From contig NC_061116.1 of NCBI RefSeq assembly GCF_002878395.1, positions 122,781,680 through 122,845,679 of the forward strand: a DNA stretch of 64,000 nucleotides, read 5' to 3'. Position 1 is the stretch's first letter; every line of letters begins with the position of its first letter. The stretch is from Capsicum annuum (Eukaryota; Streptophyta; Magnoliopsida; Solanales; Solanaceae). Positions 22,540 through 35,818 of this stretch are shown here, piece after piece. Below the pieces are notes generated by a model. That model was not told where the DNA came from, ran no database searches, and saw nothing but the letters and a program-made list of their open reading frames with translations. The translations under genes and the position numbers were made by a program.

Positions 22540-24654
22540 TGTAATGCCTCACATTTTGGGCTAGAATAAAAACCATGATTTCGATGCATTATTAATCCCG
22601 AAGCCATAAAATCTTGTACCAATATGGCATGTTAATTATTGTGTAGTGTTTGAATCCGCTCCAGCTTAAATTTAGACCATAAAGGTCCTTCAACTCGAGG
22701 ATGAGTTGGAACTATTTTGATCGACTAAGTTTTAGTAGACGTTGTAAAATATGTCAGCTTCCATCGACCATAACTCTCAGTATATATCGAATTAGGAAGC
22801 CTACTACATGTCAAATAATAGGTTTTCGAGTTAGCTTTCCAACGATACCAATTTGCCTAAAATCCGACACCTGAGAAAGAAGTTATGACCTTTCAAAGTG
22901 ATAAGTAACGCCTAACCAATCGCCCATGGCCACTGGAAAGCATAGGCGATGGCCTAGGCGGAGCCTATGTGAACATAGGCGATAGCCTAGGTGGAGCCTA
23001 TGTGAAGATAGGGGATGGGATGGGCGGCGCCTATGTAAGGAATTCCGGTGAATTAAACACTCCGTGTTAAGGACAAAGTGGTCCTTTTCCACCCTTACTT
23101 AGCCCTAAAACATGAGATTTAGTTCCAAGGACCCCAAAATACATACTCTTTCATCAAAAGTGCTCAATATTCTTCTTAAGGTTTCAAAATAAAAACCCAA
23201 ATAGTTCAAGACTTGACCGTAGGATTTCAAAGATAATTACATATTTGGATTCATCAATCTGCAAGCTTCAAGAAACACCTATTATCCTTGGAAATATAGG
23301 TACGTGGGGTTATCCAAAAATCTCATGGGTGTAGTTTTATGAACATGCATGCTTTTAAATGGGGGTTTTCAATCAAATTCTAATATCTTGCTTTCAATAT
23401 GATTTCTAAGTCATTTTCTTTATGTCATGTGAACTGTTTACCTATATACTTCAATGGTTGAAACCATGCATATGTGATTTGAGATTTTCCATAGAAGTTT
23501 GATAAATATGAATGATGAATTGTTTTTAAATTCCCATGATAATGTTTCGATACTCCATATTATATTGTGATCAACAAAAGAGAGCATGAATTTAAAATAA
23601 ATATTGTTCACCACTTGTAAATGATGAAGCACCTTGGTTTTTGCATGATTATGCATATGTGGATGTGATATTGATGAATTGCAAGTTGGGTATGATGATA
23701 CCCTACAGAATACGATATGCTATTGAATAAGATGAAATTTGAATGCATTGATTTTACATAAGAAATGTGGATGCCCGAAGAAGGCGTTTGAGACACAAGC
23801 GGCTCATCGCTGGAAGAACGTGTTTGCCAACACGAAATATCATACCATGCTTTGTGGTTTTACGTACCTAATATTATATTATCCCAACTTGGGATTATGG
23901 TTAGGAGCCATGCTTTGTTGTCTTGTGCACTACCATATTTGATTTGGGTCGAGACATCATGCTTTGTGGTCTTGTGTGTATCTCCCTCACTTATACTCTA
24001 ATCACGACGGCAACCAAGGTTTGACAGTTGGTGTAAATTATGTAGGGTATTCCACCTAGCTCAGTTGCATGTCATTATTGTTGATAAAAGCTATTGCATT
24101 ACACCCATGTGCTTTCAAATGATTTGATACGAAATTGCTTTATAATGGCTCTCAACTATATTTTGCAAAAATATTACGTTTTACTTTGATATCTCTGTGT
24201 GCCAGTACTTTTGTACTGACCCCCTCCCTCTCCAACCTCTCAGGTTCAGAGGCCTAGTCTAGGGGCCAAGAGATTCAGTAGAATTTTCAGACAGAGCTGT
24301 AGAGACAAGTGGTGAGCCTTCTTTGTTTCGGAAGGTCTTATGTCCTGCAGTCCTTTTATCTTATATTCAGTTTTTGGATCTACTGGGGCCTTGTCCCAGT
24401 TTTCAAATGACATTGTTTCAGTCATGTAGTAGAGATTTTGCAGATGGTTTTAGAGATGTTAATTTAGATTGTGGGATACTATTCCCCATTTTTGTTTTCA
24501 TATGATTCTTGACCATCTTTCCGTTATATTGTGTTTCTTCCACATTACTTTAATTTTATGAATTATGTGCATGATTATCAGACAGATAGAGGTGTTTCGG
24601 GCCTCCATGGTTTGAAATAATCATCACAGCCAGGCCTTGGTTCGGGTCGTGACA
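22540..24654 (+). repeat. 3' LTR of the gypsy element
   Basis: 2115 bp, TGTAATGCC to CGTGACA. It is clearly diverged from the 5' LTR by scattered transitions, many of CG to TG/CA type, plus the 63-bp segment at 23845-23907 that the 5' LTR lacks. The divergence points to an old insertion; I cannot give an age without an alignment. Confidence 0.92.
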
Positions 24655-25013
24655 CTAGTGATCCAGAGATTCATCAGCAGAGCAGCATAAGGAACATGAG
24701 GGATCAGTTAGAGCTGCCTATTCTGCAATTGTACCTTCGATCTGTAATCTCATGTGGATAGTCAAGTATAGAATAAATTTCCACCTTGGTGAGCCATGGC
24801 TATTACAAATCAACTTGGATGTTACAAATCAATCATATCCATTCCACGTCTCCACCTTTTGTATGTCACCTTGGAGTTTCTGGTACACAGTTTTTGTACT
24901 GAATTTAATCATTTGATGAAGATCCTGCTCTACATAATCAGCAGATCACTCAATGCTTCGCTTGGAACCTAAATCTTCAGTCATCCATGATGCATGATTA
25001 GGCTGTGTATCCT
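24655..25013 (-). mobile_element. Second LINE, piece 2 of 3 (ORF2 C-terminal region)
   Basis: Read on the minus strand, this holds a decayed L1 connection region. Near 24920-24880 it resembles KFSVKKLYxKLQGD. It continues SPRWKFILYL with frame slips, and ends CSLCCSADESLDH at the gypsy insertion point. These match in order the corresponding part of the LINE at 968-2158. The second LTR element is inserted at its other end (25014). Confidence 0.7.
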
Positions 25014-25774
25014 TGATACAAGAAAACCAAGTAACACACGGAATTGGCTCAAAACAGTCCAAACACACTCCAAAAACAGTCCACTAATTCAAAGAATCAA
25101 GGACCCTTTTGAAGACCACTCTCGGATTCAAGAATGAAATATAAAAAGGACAATATAACTAGGTGTTTGACACCTTTTGCAGCCAACAACAAACTAAGTT
25201 AACAACACAAGATGAAACAACAATGAGAAGAACAACAACAACAACAACAAAAATGGCTTCACAATACAAGATACAAAACAGATACAAGATTACAAAAGAA
25301 AAATGATAGATAGTTAGACCACATAAAGGTATAATGTTAAGAACCCAAGAATGGTAACTCTTGGACCCTTAACACTACACACAACAATAAACCTATCTAT
25401 TACAAAGACACAAGATTTGAATCCACCTCCCAAGCATCAATGTTTCCAAGTAAATGCAAACACAAGTGATTCTACACTTGTCTAAGCCCTAATTTCGGTT
25501 TTGGGTGCCTCAAGGAAAGAGGACTTGTGTTTCTTTGTCTTGTAAGACTTACAACTTCATTCATAAACTAAGTAAATACAACCCTACATTGTTCTTTATA
25601 TAGCTATTACAAGATATAAGTTAAAATGACCAGAAGGGCCTTCAAAAAGTGGGCGGCCCATCAAGTGTAAGTTATGGGCTAATTTTAGTATGTTTTGGGC
25701 CTCTTCTACACTTCAATTGCACACACCAAGTCTCGGGACCAACGCTTACCATATCCGTGATTATTCTTGTATCA
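25014..25774 (-). repeat. Left LTR (3' LTR) of the LARD-like element
   Basis: 761 bp. Its terminal TGATACAAG and CTTGTATCA are exact reverse complements of each other. It is clearly similar to 27809-28565 by eye, with scattered substitutions and small indels. Confidence 0.9.
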
Positions 25775-26212
25775 TCCTCTCCATCTTGAGAGGAATTTGC
25801 CCACAAATTCACGACTTTATCTCATTCAATTAGCCACTTCAAAATAAAGTACTCAAAATAATCCGCAAAACATGAAGATACCGATAGCTCAATAATAACA
25901 AGGACATATCAAAGATGAGATAAAAACAGCCCACAAGAAATGCACACAAACAGTCCACAAGCTAGCCAAACCCGAGAGCATAATGACAACAAGTCTTGGA
26001 TCCAACATCTTTATTTTGACCCTAGGCTTCCTCTCTCTCTTGAGATTGGCCTTCAATCTCATCCGACTCAAGTCTTCTTCTATCATATAAGCATCATCAT
26101 AGACTCCATATCTTCCATGTCTCTATCTACTATGTTCGTCTTCTTGGATGTGTCGGTTTTTGGAAAGGGAAGTTTCGGTTGAGAGACTAGATTTGGTAAC
26201 ATGGAGCTTCGG

Positions 26213-26365
26213 TTATGGAGCTTGGATGGGAGCAAATTGGCTTCCAAGTGCTCCTTGTTGGACTTGATCAACTTGCGGGGAAAGTGGTCTATCTTGTTCT
26301 CGATTTTGAGGGCTATTTGGAGCTTGGCTTGTGGTATTATGTGGTGGTCTTGGAGGATTGGTCAT
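26213..26365 (-). other. 50-residue Pro/Gln-rich open frame in the LARD-like element
   Basis: On the minus strand an ATG at 26365-26363 opens a 50-codon frame beginning MTNPPRPPHN, rich in Pro, Gln, Asn and Ser. It stops at TAA 26215-26213. The composition resembles the disordered start of a gag protein, and the position downstream of the primer site fits. I cannot identify it, and it may be a remnant or chance. Confidence 0.3.
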
Positions 26366-27808
26366 TCAAAGTAAAGTTTTGGGAGTAAAAACACGAGAGT
26401 TCATTTGACTCTCCATTCGATCCAACCTCTCACTCACAATTACCACATCCTAGTCAATTTTTTCAAGACCCTCATTTGCCCTAGGTATTGGGAAAAAGCA
26501 TCAAGGAGGGCCAAAATAGTTTCCATTATGGCCAAGAAGTTACCTACAAAACAACAAATAAGTTAGTTGTACAAGAATGGTCCTCACACTTCCTCTCTAT
26601 TATTTTGTCTCTCGGATTTTTCACACTTTTATCTCATAAGTGTCGTAACCTTGCTTGTACACCGTGAGGCATCTAGAGGTGGACCAAGTATTACAATGAC
26701 TCAAAAGATACAATGACTCAAAAGAATAAGACACATAAAGGAACATATACATGAAAGACGGTTTCAAAACTAACTTACAATCTAGTACTAGCTTGTAAGT
26801 TAGTAATGGAATCAATAAACGAAACTAAAGAAACAACACAATGAAAATAGAAGATCAAATTTTGAGCTTAAAATTTGTGTGTGAACAGTAACTTAGGTGA
26901 CGTGGCAGCATACCATTGGTCACGGCCCCACAATTAGTCACTAGTTGAAGTTTACAAACTTTAGTTACTATGTAATGGAAACAATTAGTTTTGGAGGGAA
27001 AGTATATGTCTTAAATCTCCTTTAAGTCTAATCTTCAAAAGGCAAGACTTGAATTTGTACAATTCCCACAAAACAAGGTCCCTTGAAACAAGGAAAGTGG
27101 TTGAAAAGTAGATGTCAAGTCAAGAAAGTGATGGCTCAAGTTTTCTCACAAACAACTTTACAACTTGTCGGTTCACCTTTTTGAATCTATGTTACACTTT
27201 CGGTTGTCTTAAGTTGTAAGATGAGATGAAGAACAAGACGAAAACCACAACAACCTTCAAGAACATATCAACAAAACAAAAATAATTTCCACCCCACGGC
27301 AAATATCAGCACACATTAGTGTCAACACACGGCCAAGGTTCTTTTTGGTGTTGTATTTTGATTTTAGCAAGGGTGAAGGTTGTGATGAATGTCAAGAACT
27401 CAACAACAACTTTATCAAGAGCAACAACAACACCAATAACGTCCAACCGAGACTATAACAACAAGTCCACAAGTCCAAGAACAACAACTTCAACACATGG
27501 CCATGGTCTTGTTCACAACAACAACATCAATTTTTTTAAAGCTCAAATCTAGATCGACTCAAAGTGTTAATGGACAAGAATACTAACACTTGAAACAACA
27601 ACACAAGAAAAATAAGTCCTAGACCTAGAAAAATAAGTCCTAGACCTAGACACACAAAATTCGGCCAAGATACAACAAGTTCAACTTCTTGGCCAAGATC
27701 TCAAGCTCAAGAACACGTCTTTCTTTCTTTCCTTTTTTTTATTTTCTTCGAAAGAAAGCCCAAGTTTGGTACTGTAAGAACAAATACAAAGATGTATTTG
27801 ATACCAAA

Positions 27809-28565
27809 TGATACAAGAAACCCAAGGAACACACAAAATTAGCTCAAAACAGTCCAAACATACTCCAAAAATAGTCCACTAATTCAAAGAATCGACGACC
27901 CCTTTGAAGACCACTCTCGGATTCAAGAATGAAATACAAGAAGGACAATATAACTAGGTGCTTGACACATTTTTCAGCAAACAACAAACTAAGTTAACAA
28001 CACAAGATGAAACAACAATGAGAAGAATAGAAACAACAATAAAACGGCTTCACAATACAAGATACAAAATGGATACAAGATTATAAAAGAAAAGGAATAG
28101 ATAGTTAGACCACATGAAGGTATAATGTTAAGAACCCAAGAATGGTAACTCTTGGACCCTTGACACTACACACAACAATAAACCTATCTCTTACAAAGAC
28201 ACAAGATCGGAATCCACCTCCCAAGTATCAATGTTTCCAAGCAAATGTAAACACAAGTGATTCTACACTTGTCTAAGCCCTAATTTTGTTTTTGGGTGCC
28301 TCAAGGAAAGAGGACTTGTGTTTCTTTGTCTTGCAAGACTTACAACTTCATTCATAAAATAAGGAAATAAAACCCTACATTGTTTTTTATATAGTTATTA
28401 CAAGATATAAGTTAAAATGACCAAAGGAGCCTTCAAAAAGTGGGCTGCCCATCAAGTGTAAGTTATGGGATGATTTTGGTGTGTTTTGGGCCTCTTCTAC
28501 ACTTAAATTGTACACACCAAGTCTCGGGACCAACACGCACCATATCCGTGATTATTCTTGTATCA
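27809..28565 (-). repeat. Right LTR (5' LTR) of the LARD-like element
   Basis: 757 bp, partner of 25014-25774. The primer site follows it on the minus strand at about 27794-27808. Confidence 0.9.
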
Positions 28566-28830
28566 ATCCTAAATGATTCCATCCTGTATAACAATAGTTA
28601 TAAACCATTTAATCCATGACTTATGTTTTTTCAGTTACAAGTTCCAGAGATGTTTGCAAATAGTACCCCTATTCCAGGCTGATAAGTCTAGGAATCCCAA
28701 ATCATTGAAATATTATGGACAACTCAATCTTTCCTAGAAAATCAAAGCAATCTTTGATGTATCAGATCTACCAGACCACAAAAGCCTTTTAAATAGATGT
28801 TATTTTGTTGTCACCTATATTTTGAAATAT
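28566..28830 (-). mobile_element. Second LINE, piece 1 of 3
   Basis: Minus-strand reading gives an L1-like stretch including LLWSGRSDTSKIAL and later LGFLDLSAWNRG, then WNL and KSWIKW. It matches in order the first LINE (FLWTGGATLSKKALLAW, GGLNILVMDVWNKA, WVQWVH). It is separated from its next piece by the LARD-like element. Upstream of 28830 the similarity is lost. Confidence 0.7.
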
Positions 28831-29849
28831 CATCTTCTTTTAGCAACTATGAAGAAGAAAAAGTGTAGAATAGCAGATCAACACAAGTTTTTATGTGAAA
28901 AACCTTTTAAGTCTATTATTTAATTAAATGGACCATAAGTTTTTTTATTTTGTGAGATGACCTATTTTTAAGATAGATTTATTATCTATCCGACAGTCAA
29001 ACCAACAGATTTGTTATATGTCTGATAGATACATAGAAAGATCTATTATCTATCCGACAAATGAGAAAATAAAAGTAGACCATTTTGCTAATTAAAAACT
29101 TGAAGAGGGTTGAACATTTTGCTAAATGCAAACTTAAAAAGTCTTAATAGCCAAATTTTCTCCTCTAACAACACCTACCCAATCCTCAACAATATTCTCT
29201 AATTGTTGGTACCTTCTCCAACTTCTTCAAAGACACTAACCAATCTATGAAATCCTTTTACAACTCAAAACCAATACCTTATACTAATCACTATGAAAGT
29301 AATAAGCTAACAGTTAGGAACCACAAGAATTTAACTATTACAACTCAAGAACAATATGAATAATACTTTATGAGAATAAGTTCTTCTCATTGTAGCAGTT
29401 GACTCTTCTTCAAGGAAGACCCTGGGATAAATATTTCTCTCTCTATATTTATAGTGTCTCTTTTCTGTGGTTCACCTCATAAACTGTCAATCCAATACTT
29501 TATATAGGAGTAAAATAGTCATTATGTTTCTCCAAAACCAACCAAGAATTGGTTCAATACTTCTCAAGAAACCAATCCTTGTTTGTCTTGGTCTGAAGTC
29601 AGCTAATTACTTCTCCTAGTTTTCAACCTTTCATGTGTTCAATTATTGTAATATTTTCATGTCTTGAATACCTGCTCCTTGTAGAATTTGATTAAGCCTT
29701 AATCCCAGTTCTTCAAGGTTTCCTTTTGTGTGTGCAAATAGCTTCTCCTACATAGACCATAGTATCTTCAACTATTGTCTGAAGGACATTGTTCTCTCAG
29801 TAATTCCTCTTCAGTGTTGATAGGTTCACCAATTCCTTTTGGAGAATTT
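28831..29849. other. Unassigned non-coding DNA, possibly LTR remnant
   Basis: No gene is seen. The minus strand has a TATA-like CCTATATAAAG near 29500-29510, and the text is C/T-rich without open frames, which would suit a decayed LTR. I found no paired copy or TSD, so the class stays open. Confidence 0.35.
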
Positions 29850-29953
29850 GAGCTGACTTTGAATCAATATCTGTACAAATTCGGACATCTTTTGACTGTG
29901 ATTTTCTCACATACTGTAGTTTTGTGAGTTATCTTTTCGACAAAATAATAAAC
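29850..29953 (-). repeat. About 187-bp repeat array, left part (split by copia)
   Basis: A unit starts GAGCTGAC at 29850 and runs into the copia TSD at 29949-29953. It continues after the element at 36839. Taken together (104 + 85 bp) the first unit is 189 bp. Confidence 0.75.
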
Positions 29954-30993
29954 TGTTATTTTCTTTTATGGGAATACAGAATCTGTATATGCAGAACAAC
30001 AACTTCCACTAGAGTTCAAGTATAAAAAACAACACAATGAAGTATATCAAATACCCTCAACACAAGATCAAAATAACCTTTCCAAGAGGTGTATTTTATT
30101 TTTTCAAAAAATAGATGAAACATAAATGAATAAGGCCAAGTCATCCAAATTCACGGAGTTTCCTTAAGGAAATAATTTCCCTCACTGTACCTGAGGTTAT
30201 GGAATTTTTTCTCCCAGGATAAAATAGCCTCCAATCCAAATATAGCGGTACCTCAAATATTTGAACTCGTCGAACGCACTCAACAATTTGAATGATCACA
30301 TAGAATTTTTGAAAATAAGAAGAGTATTTTTTATTCTAAAATTTCGTATCAAAACCTGTGAAAGAAAGCAGGTTCTTATAGTCATGACATGCCTTTTTGA
30401 AAAGGTAGCATTGGTTCAATTAAATGGTGTGTCTTTTCTGGAAATTCATGTCCGTTCATCCAAAGAACATGTCTTTTCCTGAACAGGAATACCAGTTCAT
30501 GAAACAGTGTACCAGTTTATGAAATAGTGACACCAGTTCATAAAACAGTGGCACCAGTTTGATGAAGTATTGTATTAGTTCAAAATACTATTTCGAATTC
30601 TGCATGCATGTATAAATGGAGGTTCGAAACACTGTAGGAAAAAGAAAACAATTTTACTGCATTTTCCCTTTTTTATTTTTTGGAATTCAAATAAATTTTA
30701 TTCAAAAAGATAGATCTCATCGATCGATCATTTGACAAATCCAAAGCCGAAGCCGAAACCGAGCCGAGCGAACAATGACGATGACGGCGCAAGGCATCTC
30801 TATTTTCTTGCCTTACTTATCATGTGGAGTAAGTTCCATTATTATAAACACTCCAAAGTTCCCTTCTCCCACCAATGTGGGATACTTAGTCTTTTTAATT
30901 TTGGGAGTACACTTTCCAAATGGGTGTCTCCTACCCTCCATCATTTTTATCTTCATTTTCCATTCACACTTTCTTCATACTTTGAACCCAAAA
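29954..30993 (-). repeat. 3' LTR of the copia element
   Basis: 1040 bp, similar to 35819-36833 by eye with scattered changes. It includes four or five short phrases around CACCAGTTCATGAAACAGTG near 30480-30560, a small internal repeat also present in the other LTR. Confidence 0.88.
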
Positions 30994-31555
30994 ATCCCCC
31001 ACATGAATGGGGAATGGCTATTTTTCGTAAAAGTTTTATGGACAAGTATGTGATCATCAAGCAAAGACTGATTGCATCTGGATAAGTGGGTTTCCCTTTG
31101 AACTTTTTGTGGTGAACATGTATCAGATGCACTAGGACAATCGGTAGATTTGATATCTTTGAACCATTGAGCTTTAATGTACACCTAGACAATATATGTC
31201 ACACAACCAGCCTTTTACCATTTATGGTTCTCATGGTTTTGTTCTTTTCAGCCATGAACACGTCCTGTTTTCGTGAGAGCTTAGAGAATAGGCCTTTACT
31301 AACATTCTCTTTAAAGCGGCTTCCACTTCGCCCTCGCATAGGTGATTTCTAAATTTTCAATCCTATAGATTAAACTATTTGGTCAAATTTGCCAAATTTA
31401 GATAATCATTAAAAGACTTTTCACTTTAAGTCTTATCCTTGATTAATATACATTGTCTACATCATGAGAATAGGTTGGGTAATTGACAATTTTGAACCTG
31501 TCAAACACAACTTTGTTTAATCTCCTTGAACCTAGATCTTGGGATCTCCAGTCTA

Positions 31556-34500
31556 CTAGGTAGATTTACCGCCATACTGACTTGTCCTAGGCCTTAAACC
31601 CATTCTCTTAGATGTCCTTTCTACTCCTTCTCTAAATAGGCCTTTTGTAAGTGAATCCGACACATTATCATTTGACTTTACATAGTCAATATTGATAATT
31701 CCACTAGAGAGAAGTTCCCTAATAGTATTAATTCTTCGTCGTATGTGACGAGATTTACCATTGTACATCATGCTCCCTGCCCTACCTATTACCACTTGGC
31801 TATCACAGTGTATACATACTGGTGCCACTGGCTTGGGACAATAAGAAATATCCTCTAAGAAATTTCAAATCCATTCTGCTTCTTCACCGACTTGATCCAA
31901 TGCGATAAATTTAGATTCCATTGGAGAGCGAGCAATACAAGTCTGTTTGGATGATTACCAAGAGACTGCTCCTCCATCGATAGTAAATACATATCCACTT
32001 GTGGATTTTACTTTGTTCGATCCGGTGATCCAATTTGCCTCACTATACCATTCAAGTACTGCAGGATATTTATTATAATGTAAAGCATAATCTTGAGTGT
32101 ATTTAAGATACCCCAAAACTCTTTTCATTCCCATCCAGTGAGTTTTGTTGGGATTACTCGTGTACCGACTCAATTTACTGATAGTGCAGCTATGTCTGAT
32201 CGTGTAAAGTTCATTATATACAGTAAACATCCCAATACTCTTGCATACTTCAATTGCGAGTCATTTTTACCTTCATTCTTTTGAAGTGCAAAGCTCGCAT
32301 CAAATGGAGTCTTGGCAATACCGAATTCCATATACTTGAACTTGTCAAGTACCTTTTCGACATAATAGGACTGTGACAATGCCAACCCTTGTGGAGTTCG
32401 ATGGATTCTTATACTTAAGATTACATCTGTAACTCCAAGGTCTTTCATATCAAACTTGCTCTCGAGCATTCATTTTGTTGCATCTATGTCAGAAATGTCT
32501 CTACTGATGATCAACATATCATCCACATAGAAACATATAATGACTTAGTGATTTGGAGAGTCTTTAATATAAACACATTTATCACATTCATTTATTTTGA
32601 ATTCGTTTGCCAACATGGTTTGGTCAAACTTCGCATGCCATTATTTTGGTGCTTGCTTTAGTCCATATAATGACTTGATAAGTTTACACACCTTGTTTTC
32701 CTTCCCTGGAACCACAAAACCCTCAGGTTGTTCTATGTAAATTTCCTTCTCCAATTCTCCATTTAGGAAAGAGGTTTTCACATTTATTTGATGGATTTTA
32801 AGACCATATACCGCAGCCAAGGCAATTAACATTTGAATAGATATTATCCTTGTTACTAGCGAGTATGTATGAAGTAATCAAGACCTTCTTTTTGTTTGAA
32901 CCCTTTTACTACAAGTCTTGTCTTGTATTTTTCAATAGTATCATCCGCTTTCATTTTTCATTTGAAGATCCATTTAGAACCTAAAGATTTATTTTTGAGA
33001 GAAAGATTAACCAATTTCCATGTATGGTTGCTTAAGATTGAATCAATCTCACTATTTACTGCCTCTTTCTAAAAGTATGCGTTCGAAGATGCCATCGCTT
33101 CCCTAAATATTTGAGGCTCATTTTCTAAGAGAAATATTACAAAATCAAATCCAAATGAATTAAACGTTCTTTGACGTATACTACGTCTTGGATTTTCTTT
33201 ATTATGTACATTCTCACTTAGTTCATCTCGAGGTCATTTACATCCTCCACTAGACTGTTCATCTCTAATTTTATACAGGTAAATGTTTTCAAAGAATTCA
33301 GCATTGTCTGATTCAATTACCGTACTTTCATTAATATTCGGATGTTCAAACTTATGATCCAAAAATCGACATTCTTTACTACTTTTAGCATATCTTATGA
33401 ACACGCAGTCCATCATCTTAGGTCCTATCTCACCCTTTTAGGCATAGGAATTTGGACCTTTGCTAGACACCCCCACACATTAAAATATTTCAAGTTGGGT
33501 TTCCTTCCTTTCCATTTTTCATAAGGAATTGATTGTGTCTTACTCAGTATATGATTGGCTGTAAGGATAGCCTCCCCCTATAAGTTTTGTGGTGAACCGA
33601 AACTTATAAGCAAGGCATTCATCATTTCCTTTAAAGTTTGATTTTTCCTTTCCAAAATTCTGTTAGATTGAGGTAAATACAGGGCCGTAGTTTGATGGAC
33701 GATTCCATTCTCTACACATATTTCGGCGAAGGGAGATTCATATTCTCTACTTCTATCACTTCTTATCATTTTTATCATTTTATCTAACTGATTTTCAACT
33801 TTAGTTTTATATTGACTAAACGCATCTATTGCTTCATCCTTAATATTTAGCATATAGACATAGCAATATTTAGTGCAATTGTCAATAAAAGTTATGAAAT
33901 AATTTCTCCTACCACGTGATGGTGTTGACTTAATATCACAAATGTCAGTGTGGACTAAGTCTAAAGGAGTGAAATTCCTTTCAATGGACTTATAAGGATG
34001 CTTTGCATACTTTGATTCTACACACGTTTGACACTTTGATATATTGCACTCAAAGTTTGAAAAAACTTCTATGTTAATCAGTTTTCATAATATTTTGTAA
34101 TTAACATGGCCTAAATGTCCATGCCATAAATCATAAAAATCAAGAAAATAAGAAGAATTTGAACTTTTATTTATTTCAACAGCCATTACATTCATCTTAT
34201 AAAGGCCTTCCTTCAGATAGCCTTTTCCTACATACATTTCTCCTTTGCTAATTACAATTTTTCCAGAAACGATTACACATTTGAATCCGTTCTTTTCTAG
34301 AAGTGAAATAAAAATTAAATTCCTATGTAACTCCAGAACATACAAGACATTGTTAAGTGTCAAGACCTTTCCTAAAGTCATTTTCAAGCATATTTTTCCT
34401 GTTCTTTCTACCTTAGTAGTAGCAGAGTTGTCCATGCAGATCATTTCTTCTACTTGAGCTGGAGAGAATGACGAAAATAGCTCTTTGTTGGCACATACAT

Positions 34501-35558
34501 GGCGGGTGGCACCAGAATCCATTCATCATTCGCGAGGATTTCCCACCAAGTTGCATTTTAAGAACATAGCACACAAATCATCGCGTTCTTTGTTAGATTA
34601 AATCATATTTTCTTGATCCTTTTTCTTGACTTTCTTCAGGGCACGACAATCATGGACTTGTGGCCAATCTTTCCATAATTGAAGCATTTTCCCTTGAATT
34701 TCTTCTTGGGTTGATTGCTTCCTTGTTCAACTTTCTTTCTTTTCTTAGAATTGTTTTGGTCATCTTCTACGATATGTGCTCCATTAATTGTAGAATTCCC
34801 TTTTGACCTTCTCTCGGCAGCTTTATTGTCCTCTTCAATACGCATCGGACAATAAGATCTTCGACAATTATCTCCTTGCATTTATGCTTCAAGTAGATTT
34901 TGAAGTCTTTCCACAAAGGTGATAGCTATTCAACTATCGCGGCTACTTGAAATGCATCATTCACAATCAAACCTACAATATAGTTTATGTGAGTATTAAG
35001 AACTTTTTTAATTTGTTCAACTAAGGTATTTTTCAAAGATATACCTTTAGCTAGGAGATCATGTATGATGACTTACAACTCCTGCACTCGAGAGACAACC
35101 GATTTGCTATCTATTATTTTAAAGTCCAGGAACTGTGCAACAAGGAATTTCTTAATTCCCACATCCTCTATTTTATATTTTCATTCAAGTGCCCCCCACA
35201 ATTCCTTCGATGTCTTAGTTCCACTATAGATATTGTAGAGGTCATCTTGGAGACCACTCAAAATATAATTCCTGCAAAGGAAGTCTGAATGTTTTCAAGC
35301 TTCTACAATTACGAAATGCTCTTTGTTCGAGGTTCCCTCGGGTACCTCAGGAGCGTCTTCTCTAGTAAACCATTGCAGACACAAAGTGGTGAGGTAAAAG
35401 AATATTTTTTGCTGCCATCATTTAAATTTAATGCCCGCAAATTTTTTGGGCTTCTCCGCCGGTGCCATTGTAGGCGGAGCATTTGTGCGACTTGATGTGG
35501 TAATATTAGTTGCCCTGACATACATTGCCGCATCTTAGATTTGACTATCGCTTGTCAT
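31556..35558 (-). pseudogene. Copia gag-pol, broken
   Basis: Read on the minus strand from MTSDSQ at 35558. A gag stretch near 35460-35300 contains KWQQK-like and FYLTTL motifs. The knuckle near 34690 (CFNYGKIGHK) has lost its second Cys. The protease motif is MDSGATRHVC (34522). The GAG-pre-integrase region ends LWHGHLGH (about 34110). Integrase at 33853-33578 has DRSREY and QSNRILERKN. RT at 32832-32641 has VKTSFLNGEL, EQPEGFV and SLYGLKQAPK. RNase H at 32230-31556 has SGYVFTIDGGAVSW and ends TKGLFREGVERT. Frameshifts and stops occur every few hundred bases, so no product is expected. Confidence 0.9.
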
Positions 35559-35818
35559 TTTTCCTGTCACCACAAGACAAAAAATACTTAGTATTTTCAT
35601 AATACTACTTATAAAGTTAAGCAACTTTAAACTTTTCTTCTTGTTTCTAGTGGACAATGAAGTTTTTATGTCTTACAATTGTCAACCGAATGATCTTTAA
35701 CTTGTGATGAAGTTTTTATGACTTTAAATCACTAGTTAAGTTCAGGCGGAGTAGAAAGTTAAAACTTTAATCTCCAAAAACAAGCTATACAGATTCTGAA
35801 AAGTTGTTTCCTTGAGAT

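Larger units (their letters stand above)
15435..24654 (+). mobile_element. Ty3/gypsy chromovirus (Tekay/Del-like), full-length but broken
   Basis: A 9220-bp element with LTRs 15435-17490 and 22540-24654. It has a primer-binding site for initiator tRNA-Met, one gag-pol region with order protease, RT, RNase H, integrase, and a C-terminal chromodomain-like motif. The 5-bp flanks are CTGGT (15430-15434) and CTAGT (24655-24659), a TSD with one mismatch. Long LTRs, integrase after RNase H, and the C-terminal motif place it in the Tekay/Del chromoviruses. Stops and frameshifts in every domain make it non-autonomous now. It is inserted in the second LINE. Confidence 0.93.
25014..28565 (-). mobile_element. 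Non-autonomous LTR retrotransposon (LARD-like)
   Basis: A 3552-bp element with LTRs 25014-25774 and 27809-28565, ends TGATACAAG and CTTGTATCA, and a perfect TSD ATCCT (25009-25013 and 28566-28570). On the minus strand a site like the initiator tRNA-Met primer site (TTTGGTATCAAATAC) lies just inside the right LTR. A purine tract GATGGAGAGGA lies before the left LTR. The 2.0-kb interior has no protease, RT or integrase. It therefore behaves as a large non-autonomous derivative. Confidence 0.9.

Noticed and set aside
27319..27552. 77-residue Thr/Asn-rich frame
   Set aside because: It comes from AACAAC-type low-complexity DNA inside the non-coding body of the LARD-like element.
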